Origin: Bacillota bacterium
Lineage (GTDB): Bacteria; Bacillota; Clostridia; Christensenellales; Aristaeellaceae
Length of the DNA: 43,021 bases
Assembly (NCBI GenBank): GCA_023415145.1
Contig: JAEZLW010000199.1
Span: 1-43,021 of the forward strand
Reading direction: 5' to 3'
Positions 7,522 to 15,280 of this stretch are shown one piece after another. A program made the translations under genes and the position numbers. The stretch's first letter is position 1. Each line of letters starts with the position of its first letter. The notes below the pieces were generated by a model. It searched no databases. It saw only the letters and a program-made list of their open reading frames with translations, and was not told the DNA's origin.

Positions 7522-9660
7522 ATGAACATACTGGTGACGGGTATTCTTTCGCCAATGGTATTGGGTATGGCAGAGCGCCTGCAGCGCGATGCCCATCAGG
7601 TGACCATGATGGGCAAGATCGAAGGCGTCAAACCGGAGCATGCACCAGCCAATTTTCATGACATGCATCCCAGCAATCCTGATGCGCTGAAGCTCTTGCA
7701 GGCCGGCCGCTTTCATGTGATTGTTTTTTTCTATGCCTATCAATGTGAAGAAATGCAGGAATACGGCTCCGTGCAAGGTTCCATGCTGGACGTGCTGTTT
7801 ACATTTCAGCAGGTCGCATCGCAAAGCGGCGTGGAGCGTTTTATTCTCATTACCGATCAGCGTGTATTTGGCTTGATGCAAAGCGCATTGGAGAAAGAAA
7901 CGCCAATACCCGATTCTCCCACCGGCATATTGATCAAGGCCGCGGAAGATTGCCTGCGCTACAGCAAAGCAGGCATGATGAAAACGCTCATTGTGCGTGT
8001 AACCAACCTGTATATGCCCGGTACGGAAGATGCTTTTTTCAGCCGCGCCTTGCGCCATGCCAGGAACAATAAGCCCATGGTGATTGACGGTACAGAGGAT
8101 TCTCCCTGTGATTTTCTGCATGTGGATGATCTTGCGCTGTTTATCAGCCTTTCTCTGGAAACGGATGTGTCGGGCATTGTGCATCTTACATATGGGGACT
8201 TTTGCACCTATGCAAAGGTGATTCAAACGCTTAAGAAACATTTTCCAGGGCTTACAGCGGCATATACGGGAAGGTGTGTGCGGTACGCGATCTTGAGAAC
8301 CTCGCAAACAGCAAAGAAAATGGACTGGGTTCCACGCCATCACTGGGCACAGGAACTAAACGAGATCATTGCGGGGGATGACAGGTACAACGTAGGAAGG
8401 AAACCGTTTCGTTGGCTGAAGGGCCTTGGCCGCCGCTTGTTCGGCAAGGCGCTTCCCTGGGTGGAGATGATCGCATTCGGCGGGCTTGCCCAGTGGCTTT
8501 CATCCTTATCCAGGATCTATGCAACCTTCCGTTTTGCTGATTTCTGGCTCTTTTATGCCATACTGATGGGCAGCTTGCACGGCGGGCTGATCGGCATCGC
8601 GGCTGCGCTCATCGCCTGCCTCTCCTATGGCATGGAGTGGGTGATGCAGGGAAATGACCTGTATCTGTTGCTTTACAACATGGACAACTGGCTGCCGCTG
8701 ATGATGTATATGCTGGCAGGCGGCTTGTTTGGGTATATGCATGACAAAACAAACGAAAAAGTGAAGATGCTGGAGCGGGAAAAGGAAGAGCGCGATACGG
8801 AGACCGCCTTTTTGGAAAGCATGTACAAGCAGGCTTCCGAAGACCGCAGCCAATTGCAAAAGCAGGTCATGCGCTACAGGGACAGCTATGGCAGAATCTA
8901 TAATATCACACGGGAATTGGATACGATGCAGCCTGAGCAGGTCTTTCTGTCAACGCTCAATGTGCTGGAAGACACCATGCAAAACCACAGCGTCGCGCTG
9001 TATTCGCGTACCGGCAATACACCTTTTGCAAGGCTTGTGGTGCATTCCAGGGAAATTGTCGGCAGTTTATCGAAATCCCTGGATCTTGACAAATTCCCGT
9101 TGATGAAGGTGCGGCTTGAACGCGGCGAACCGTTCACCAATACGGTGTTGGAACCGGGATACCCCGTGTTCTGTGCACCGGTCATGCAGGATGACCGGCT
9201 CATTGCCATGATCGCGCTATGGGATGTACCCTTTGATCAGCAAACGCTGTATCACCAGAATCTCTTCAATGTGGTGGCAGGCCTCGTGCAGTCGGCCATG
9301 GTGAGAACGCTTCGGTATTTCAACATGTCCCAGGATATGTATCTGGAGGATACGCACATTTTGGCCGACAAGGCTTTCAGGTCCGCCCTTGGCGTTTATC
9401 AGCGGATGAGAAAGCAGCGCACATCCAGTTATCTTTTGCTGCGGGTAAAAAGCATCGCAGGGGAAGTCCCGCTGATGGAAATGGACCGTTTTATCGGCAG
9501 TGTGACCAGGACGACAGACCTTACGGGGCGTACGGACGACGGCACCTATTTTGTACTGCTGCCCCAGGCAAGCGTGGACAATATGCCCCAAATAGAAAGC
9601 AGGTTCATGAAAGCAGGGCTTGTATGCGAGGTCGTTCCCCAGGAGGTTGCGTATGCATAG
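7522..9660 (+). CDS. pelD: SDR-PelD fusion: c-di-GMP receptor of the Pel synthase complex
   Basis: A 712-residue fusion. Residues 1 to about 295 form an extended SDR/epimerase-like Rossmann domain. It is followed by PelD architecture: hydrophobic helices (about 315-420), a charged coiled coil, a GAF domain and a C-terminal GGDEF-like domain. In the latter the active-site signature aligns as DDGTY (672-676), so cyclase activity is not expected, whereas the I-site RTTD (663-666) is intact at the spacing used by PelD to bind c-di-GMP. In the SDR part the catalytic Tyr is replaced by Gly (GILIK) and the glycine-rich loop is weak, suggesting a non-enzymatic role. AAGGGA precedes ATG 7522 by nine bases. 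The gene overlaps the next by eight bases. Confidence 0.88.
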   Translation: MNILVTGILSPMVLGMAERLQRDAHQVTMMGKIEGVKPEHAPANFHDMHPSNPDALKLLQAGRFHVIVFFYAYQCEEMQEYGSVQGSMLDVLFTFQQVASQSGVERFILITDQRVFGLMQSALEKETPIPDSPTGILIKAAEDCLRYSKAGMMKTLIVRVTNLYMPGTEDAFFSRALRHARNNKPMVIDGTEDSPCDFLHVDDLALFISLSLETDVSGIVHLTYGDFCTYAKVIQTLKKHFPGLTAAYTGRCVRYAILRTSQTAKKMDWVPRHHWAQELNEIIAGDDRYNVGRKPFRWLKGLGRRLFGKALPWVEMIAFGGLAQWLSSLSRIYATFRFADFWLFYAILMGSLHGGLIGIAAALIACLSYGMEWVMQGNDLYLLLYNMDNWLPLMMYMLAGGLFGYMHDKTNEKVKMLEREKEERDTETAFLESMYKQASEDRSQLQKQVMRYRDSYGRIYNITRELDTMQPEQVFLSTLNVLEDTMQNHSVALYSRTGNTPFARLVVHSREIVGSLSKSLDLDKFPLMKVRLERGEPFTNTVLEPGYPVFCAPVMQDDRLIAMIALWDVPFDQQTLYHQNLFNVVAGLVQSAMVRTLRYFNMSQDMYLEDTHILADKAFRSALGVYQRMRKQRTSSYLLLRVKSIAGEVPLMEMDRFIGSVTRTTDLTGRTDDGTYFVLLPQASVDNMPQIESRFMKAGLVCEVVPQEVAYA

Positions 9661-10534
9661 CGCTTACGTACTGTACCTGATACTGGGCTTGCATGGGCTG
9701 CTCTTTTTGTCTGCTGTAATGTACGGAAGCCTATCAAGGCGCCGCATTCGCGCTTCCCATTGCGTGTGGATGTTTCTGACGCCTGTTTTCGGCCCCGTCA
9801 CAGGCTTTGTTCTGATGAGAGCTGTTGGGGAAATACCCAAGGGGATGGAATGGATACGCCGCAACGAAAAGAACAAGGAAATGATCCTTCACCAGATGCC
9901 GGTCAAAGACATGGTGCCACTGGAAGAAGCGCTGCTCATCAACGACCCACACAAGCGGCGCACCCTGATGATGAATATTCTTCGGTCTGACCCCATGCAA
10001 TATCTGGACCTGCTTTTGATCGCGCGGTTCAATGATGATACGGAGACGGCGCATTATGCAACGGCCACCATCATGGAACTGCAGCGGCAGTTCCAGTTGG
10101 AAATCCAGCAAAGGCAGGCAGAGCTTGCCCAAAATGAAGCGGATAAGCAAAAGCAGCGGGAGTATGTGCAGTATCTTTCCACCTATTGCGAAAGCGGCTT
10201 GCTGGAAGGGCAGCTCCTTAGGAGGCAGCGGCTTGTGCTGAAAAAAGCACTGGAGCAGTGCAGGCCGCTTATGGAAGATCCCATGCTGCTTCGCATTATG
10301 GTTCATAACAGTCTGGCGCTGAAAGAAGCGGCGGAAGCAAGGACGGCAGCGCAAACGCTTATGGCAAAATGGCCGCTTGACGAAAACTCCTGGCTGGAGG
10401 GGTTGCGCGTCTGCGTGGAAACGCGGGATCAAAGCGGCATGCAGGCGCTGCTTCAAAAGATGCACAATACTCCGGTGGATTTTACCAGCAAGGGACGTGA
10501 ACAGCTTCTTTTCTGGACGGAGAAACGCGCATGA
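9653..10534 (+). CDS. pelE: PelE-like membrane/TPR protein
   Basis: A 293-residue protein with two N-terminal hydrophobic segments (about residues 3-22 and 37-55). A soluble helical region follows, with a charged coiled coil ('QLEIQQRQAELAQNEADKQ') and degenerate TPR-like helices ('LKKALEQCRPLMEDPMLL', 'LAKWPLDENSW'-type repeats). Position between PelD and PelA, TM topology and length fit PelE, a scaffold of the Pel synthase complex at the cytoplasmic membrane. Sequence similarity in this family is low, so the name rests on synteny and architecture. AGGAGG at 9641-9646 supports ATG 9653. It overlaps pelD by eight bases and the deacetylase gene by four. Confidence 0.72.
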   Translation: MHSAYVLYLILGLHGLLFLSAVMYGSLSRRRIRASHCVWMFLTPVFGPVTGFVLMRAVGEIPKGMEWIRRNEKNKEMILHQMPVKDMVPLEEALLINDPHKRRTLMMNILRSDPMQYLDLLLIARFNDDTETAHYATATIMELQRQFQLEIQQRQAELAQNEADKQKQREYVQYLSTYCESGLLEGQLLRRQRLVLKKALEQCRPLMEDPMLLRIMVHNSLALKEAAEARTAAQTLMAKWPLDENSWLEGLRVCVETRDQSGMQALLQKMHNTPVDFTSKGREQLLFWTEKRA

Positions 10535-12360
10535 GACAGCATATTTTCTGGGCACGCCTTCTGATGCCGATTCTGATCATGGCTTTGCTGGCCGGCGCAA
10601 TCCTGCTTGAAAAAAAAGGAACGGCCATCGAGGCGCGGGAGGCCATGCTGGATATTCTGGCAAAGGATACGGACGAAGCGAATCAAACCGGGGACCTGAA
10701 ACCGGACGTTTTGATTTTGTACCGTTCGGCGGATGCTTTTGAAACCGTCTCCAAGCAAACGCTTGCCGACACGCTTCACGCAATGCGCATTGCCTATCGG
10801 GCCGTTGACCTTACCATGGATCCGCTGCCTTCCCTTGACGATGTTTCCATGCTGCTTACATGCTGCCGCGACCTTGAACCTTTTGAAAACGATTTGGAAA
10901 AACTGATCAAGTGGATAGAAGAAGGCGGCAAATTTGGCATGATGATGACGCCTGTCGTTGATGCTTCATTCCGGGTGCTGCATCGAAAGCTGGGCATCTC
11001 AGATATGGGAACCGAGTATAGGCTGTATGATTCCCTTTGTTATACCTCCGGCCTGCTTCCGCTATGGGGGGACAGGGTTTTTGATCATCATTTGCAGGAT
11101 TATGCATTGACTGTACGGCTGGAGCCGGACTGCACGGTGCACATGCAAAGCGGCGACAGCGTAAAAACGCCGCTTTTGTGGGAGCGCACAGTAGGAAAAG
11201 GGCGTATAGCGGTGCTCAACAATTTCCTGCTATCCGGCAAGGACAGCCGGGGCTTTGCTGCCGCGGTTCTGTTTGCGCTGGAGGATACGGTGATATACCC
11301 CATCATGAATGCGGGCATGGTGTATGTGGACGATTTTCCCGCCCCTCAGCCTGAAGGCTTTAACGAAACGCTGCTGAAGGAATACGGGTACGACATCCAG
11401 GGCATGTTCAGAAACCGCTGGTGGCCGGATATGAAAAGCCTCACATGGGAATATGGCTTGCGCTATACCGGCGTATTGGTCGAAACATATAACGAAACGG
11501 TGATGCCGCCGTTTGAACCGGAAAAAACGGATGGATCGCTGATCAAGTTTTTTGCTTCGGAGCTTTTGCAATCCGGCGGGGAAATCGGTCTGCACGGGTA
11601 TAACCATATGCCTCTGTGCCCGCCAGGATTTCCGTACCGTGATGAAGCGTATGTCACCTGGACCTCTCCGGAGCACATGCGGGCAGGAATCCGTGAACTT
11701 GTCCGTTACGGTAAAAAAATGATACCAAACGCAGCATTTTTGACGTATGTTCCGCCTTCCAATTACTTAAGCGATGAGGGCCGTGCCGCGCTGTTGGCGG
11801 CCGTCCCCAATCTTCGGGTCATCTCGGGGCTGTATCTGAACGAAGAGGGCACTGCCGCGCTGGTACAGGAGTTCCGCGAGGAAGAGGACGGTACAATCTC
11901 TGTTCCGCGCATATCCTCCGGCTTTGCAGAAGATGGTTATACCAGCTTTGTAATCGCTCAGGAGCTGATGCTGCGCGGTGTGTTTTCACACTTCATTCAT
12001 CCCGACGATATTCTGGATGAGGCCCGGGGAGCCAGCCTTGGCTGGAATGCAATGTACCGGGATTTTTCTTCGTTGATCGCGTCCATTGTTTCCACCTATC
12101 CCAAGCTTCGCTTTTCCACGGCAACGGAAGGGGCGGCGGCTGTGCAGCGGTATGACCGCTTGGGGCTTTCACGGGAGGAAACGGAGGAAGGCCTTACGGT
12201 AACGCTGACAAACTTTTATGATACCGCCTGGGTGGCCCTGCGAACACGCCGGACGATCGGCTCGGTAGAAGGCGGGGAATTGTTTGCGGTATCCGGCGGC
12301 CTTTATTGGATACGGGCGGATGCGGCAAAAGTCATCATCCGCTGGGAGGATGGCGCATGA
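10531..12360 (+). CDS. pelA: PelA-type polysaccharide deacetylase (deacetylase domain only)
   Basis: A 609-residue membrane-anchored extracellular protein (N-terminal TM about residues 8-26). The central region is the CE18/DUF2194 deacetylase: 'VYVDDFPAP' with the metal/base Asp pair at 267-268, 'GLHGYNH' with metal ligands His355 and His359, and the C-terminal 'FSHFIHPDD' His motif. These mark a metal-dependent N-acetyl hexosamine deacetylase acting on the Pel polymer as it leaves the cell. The preceding N-terminal half looks like a glutamine-amidotransferase-like Rossmann domain. The glycoside-hydrolase domain present in Pseudomonas PelA is absent, as in Gram-positive Pel loci. Coupled to pelE (4-nt overlap) and pelF (ATGA overlap). 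Confidence 0.88.
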   Translation: MRQHIFWARLLMPILIMALLAGAILLEKKGTAIEAREAMLDILAKDTDEANQTGDLKPDVLILYRSADAFETVSKQTLADTLHAMRIAYRAVDLTMDPLPSLDDVSMLLTCCRDLEPFENDLEKLIKWIEEGGKFGMMMTPVVDASFRVLHRKLGISDMGTEYRLYDSLCYTSGLLPLWGDRVFDHHLQDYALTVRLEPDCTVHMQSGDSVKTPLLWERTVGKGRIAVLNNFLLSGKDSRGFAAAVLFALEDTVIYPIMNAGMVYVDDFPAPQPEGFNETLLKEYGYDIQGMFRNRWWPDMKSLTWEYGLRYTGVLVETYNETVMPPFEPEKTDGSLIKFFASELLQSGGEIGLHGYNHMPLCPPGFPYRDEAYVTWTSPEHMRAGIRELVRYGKKMIPNAAFLTYVPPSNYLSDEGRAALLAAVPNLRVISGLYLNEEGTAALVQEFREEEDGTISVPRISSGFAEDGYTSFVIAQELMLRGVFSHFIHPDDILDEARGASLGWNAMYRDFSSLIASIVSTYPKLRFSTATEGAAAVQRYDRLGLSREETEEGLTVTLTNFYDTAWVALRTRRTIGSVEGGELFAVSGGLYWIRADAAKVIIRWEDGA

Positions 12361-13787
12361 GAATCTGCTTGATCTGTGAGGGAAGCTATCCGTTTGTGGC
12401 CGGCGGCGTGTCGTCCTGGCTTCAGGAGCTGGTTATCAACATGCCGCAGCATGAATTCATCATCTGGGCGGTTGCCGCGCAGGAAAAGAAGCGGGGCCGC
12501 TATGTGTATACAACGCCCGCCAATATTGTGTCCATACAGGACGAATACCTGGACGCGGTTTTACATGAGCCCATGAAACAGCGGCGCAGATCCTACCGCT
12601 TAAGTGACGCGCAAAAGGCGGCCATGCGGGCGCTGCTCAGCTGTGGTGCTCCCGATTGGCAAACGATATTCGGAATGTTTGTGGGGGACCGGACAAAGAG
12701 TCTGGAATTTCTCCTGAGCCAGGATTTTTTAAAGCTGCTTGAGGAGATTTGCGCACAGGATTACCCATATGTAGGCTTTACGGATTATTTCTGGACGATC
12801 CGGTCCATGTTCTTGCCACTTTTGTATTTGCTGGGCGGCACGCTTCCCGAAGCGGACCTGTACCATTCCGTATCCGCCGGGTATGCCGGGGTGCTGGGGG
12901 CTATGGCGGCAGCCAGATACAAAAGGCCGTTTGTGCTGACCGAACATGGGATTTACACCAGGGAGCGGGAGGAAGAGATTCTTCGTACAGACTGGGTTCC
13001 GCCGCATTTCAAAGACCTGTGGATCAACATGTTTTACATGTTTACGCGCTGCGCCTATGATGCTGCGGATTGCGTAACGTCGCTGTTTCACAGGGCAAGC
13101 CTGATACAGCAGGAGATCGGCTGCCCGCCCGGCAAGTGCTCTATCATCAGCAACGGCATACATACCCAGCGGTTTGCCGGTATCCGCCAAAAGGAGGAAG
13201 ACGGCTGGATTGACATTGGCGCCATCGTTCGCATCGTTCCGATCAAAGACATCAAGACGATGCTGTATGCTTTTTCTTTGGTCAGCGCGCAAAGAGATCA
13301 TGTACGGCTGCACATACTCGGCCCCAAGGATGAGGATGAGGAGTATTACGAAGAATGCGTGCAGCTTATGCACGACCTGGAGCTTACCCGTGTGGTTTTC
13401 ACAGGCCGGGTGGACGTGAAAGCATATCTTGAAAGGATTGATTTCACGGTATTGACCAGTATTTCTGAAGGACAGCCGCTGGCGGTGCTGGAGGCGATGG
13501 CGGCAGGCAGGGCGGTTGTGACCACGGACGTCGGCAACTGCCGCGAGCTGCTGGAAGGCGTTGATGATGCATATGGGAAGGCCGGTATCTGTGTGCCCGT
13601 CATGCACCAAAGCGCCTTGGCCGATGCGATGCTGACCTTGTGCGATGACACGCAATCAAGACGGCAGATGGGCATAAGCGGGCAGCAGCGGGTAACGGCA
13701 CTTTACGGGTATGACCAAATGCTCAAAAAGTATCTCAAGACCTATGAAGATGCTGCACGTAATGCAAAACAAAGGTGGAATGCGTAG
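12357..13787 (+). CDS. pelF: PelF glycosyltransferase (GT4)
   Basis: A 476-residue cytoplasmic GT-B enzyme. The start 'MRICLICEGSYPFVAGGVSSW' is the characteristic PelF N-terminus. Later motifs are 'TEHGIYTREREEEI', 'IVRIVPIKDIKTML' and the retaining-GT EX7E motif at Glu371 and Glu379 ('SEGQPLAVLEAM'). PelF polymerises the N-acetylhexosamine backbone of Pel from a UDP-sugar. The ATG at 12357 shares the ATGA with the pelA stop, so translation is coupled; a longer frame exists upstream but would lie within pelA. Length is close to the usual 490-510 residues. Confidence 0.95.
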   Translation: MRICLICEGSYPFVAGGVSSWLQELVINMPQHEFIIWAVAAQEKKRGRYVYTTPANIVSIQDEYLDAVLHEPMKQRRRSYRLSDAQKAAMRALLSCGAPDWQTIFGMFVGDRTKSLEFLLSQDFLKLLEEICAQDYPYVGFTDYFWTIRSMFLPLLYLLGGTLPEADLYHSVSAGYAGVLGAMAAARYKRPFVLTEHGIYTREREEEILRTDWVPPHFKDLWINMFYMFTRCAYDAADCVTSLFHRASLIQQEIGCPPGKCSIISNGIHTQRFAGIRQKEEDGWIDIGAIVRIVPIKDIKTMLYAFSLVSAQRDHVRLHILGPKDEDEEYYEECVQLMHDLELTRVVFTGRVDVKAYLERIDFTVLTSISEGQPLAVLEAMAAGRAVVTTDVGNCRELLEGVDDAYGKAGICVPVMHQSALADAMLTLCDDTQSRRQMGISGQQRVTALYGYDQMLKKYLKTYEDAARNAKQRWNA

Positions 13788-13789
13788 CT

Positions 13790-15280
13790 ATGGCAGGCAT
13801 CGGATTTGAACTGAAAAAGCTGTTTGTGGGCCGGGGGGCCATCAGGAAGGTGCGGGCGTATGCCTATGCGAGCATCGTCTGTTCCGGCACGATGCTGCTT
13901 GCTATTGTGCTGCTGTTGGGCATACAAAGGCTGGCAAAGCTGTATGGCGCTACGGAAAGCGACAGCGAGACATTGATTGCCATGATGGTATACGCGCTCC
14001 TGGGATCACTGCTTTTAAGCTCTGTCTGGCAGATGCTGTTATCGAGATTCGTGGCCGACCAGCTTTTTTTGGGGACGCCTGAGCGCGTGATGCCTTCCCT
14101 GTTTGGCGGGTCCGCTTTGCTGATGGTTCCGGGTGGGTTGTTGTACGGCCTGTTTTTGTCTTATGCTCAGGCGGTTCCCTTTCTGGACCGGTTCTTGAAT
14201 TGGGCGCTGTTTATGGAGCTGATCGTCATCTGGCTGCAAATGGCGTATATCACGGCCGCCAAGGATTACAGGAGAATACTCCGTGTCTTCTTTGTGGGGG
14301 TGGTGGCGGCGCTATTGCTGGGGTGGTTGCTGCTCTTTTTGGAGATTCCCGTATTGACCGCGCTGATGACCGCTTTGGTTTGCGGGTATGGCGTGATGAT
14401 GATCGGCTTTACCCGCGTGCTTCTCATGTATTTCCCAACGGGGGAAGGCAGCCTGTTCTCTTTTTTGAAGTGGCTGTCCAATACGCCTGATCTTGTATGG
14501 ATTGGGATATTCAGCATGGCGGGAGCGTTTGTGCATTTGGTGGTAATGTGGTTTGGTCCATACGGTGAAACGGTTGCCGGGATGTTTCGCCACGCACCGG
14601 CCCATGATGCCGCCGCCTTTTTTGCCTTTCTGGTAACGATACCCGCAAACATTAATTTCGTGGTCTCCGTGGAGGTCAATTTCTATCAGAAATACAAGCG
14701 CTACTTTGCTGCTGTCACCGGCGGCGGAACGCTGTCCGAGCTGGGCTTGGCCCGGGAAGACATGATCGCCGTGCTCCAGCAGGAAATATTCAAGCTGGCA
14801 CAGGTGCAGGTCTTCTTTATGGTTGCCTATTCCGTGCTGATGCGCTATTTTCTGGAGACAATCGGCTTTACACGCGAGATGGTGGGCATGTTCCAAATGA
14901 TGTGCGTGGGTTACAGCGCATATGCCGTTGGAAACAGCCTGATGCTTTTGCAGCTTTACTATAATGACCGCAAAGGCGCGCTGTTGACAAGCCTTGTATT
15001 CATTGCGGCGAATTTTGGGATAACCGTATACACCATGCACGGATCGCCGCTGTATTACGGCATAGGGCTGACAATAGCAGGGGCATGTATGTATGTAGTA
15101 GGGCTGATACGGCTGATGACTTATGTCCGAAAAATAGACTACCATGTGTTTTGCGGTCAGCCTGTATTAATGAGGCAAAAGACAGACAGGTGGACAAGGC
15201 TTGCGGACCGATTGGACAAACGTGAGGCATCGGCAAAAGCGGTGCATCACAAGCGAAAGGAGAACGATGTAAAAGTATGA
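13790..15280 (+). CDS. pelG: PelG polysaccharide transporter (MOP/PST-like)
   Basis: A 496-residue polytopic protein starting 'MAGIGFELKKLF', the PelG signature N-terminus, with about 12 hydrophobic segments and a basic cytoplasmic tail (about residues 460-496). PelG belongs to the MOP flippase superfamily and, with the PelD/PelE complex, carries the growing Pel chain across the cytoplasmic membrane. ATG 13790 starts two bases after the pelF stop and has AAAGGTGG upstream. The gene overlaps the CotH gene by four bases, so the downstream trio is translationally tied to it. Confidence 0.95.
   Translation: MAGIGFELKKLFVGRGAIRKVRAYAYASIVCSGTMLLAIVLLLGIQRLAKLYGATESDSETLIAMMVYALLGSLLLSSVWQMLLSRFVADQLFLGTPERVMPSLFGGSALLMVPGGLLYGLFLSYAQAVPFLDRFLNWALFMELIVIWLQMAYITAAKDYRRILRVFFVGVVAALLLGWLLLFLEIPVLTALMTALVCGYGVMMIGFTRVLLMYFPTGEGSLFSFLKWLSNTPDLVWIGIFSMAGAFVHLVVMWFGPYGETVAGMFRHAPAHDAAAFFAFLVTIPANINFVVSVEVNFYQKYKRYFAAVTGGGTLSELGLAREDMIAVLQQEIFKLAQVQVFFMVAYSVLMRYFLETIGFTREMVGMFQMMCVGYSAYAVGNSLMLLQLYYNDRKGALLTSLVFIAANFGITVYTMHGSPLYYGIGLTIAGACMYVVGLIRLMTYVRKIDYHVFCGQPVLMRQKTDRWTRLADRLDKREASAKAVHHKRKENDVKV

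Noticed and set aside
7435..8343. Long minus-strand reading frame (about 300 codons) opposite the SDR part of pelD
   Set aside because: The composition is rich in His/Cys/Gln without any family motif, and it lies antisense to a well-supported gene. Typical mirror frame.
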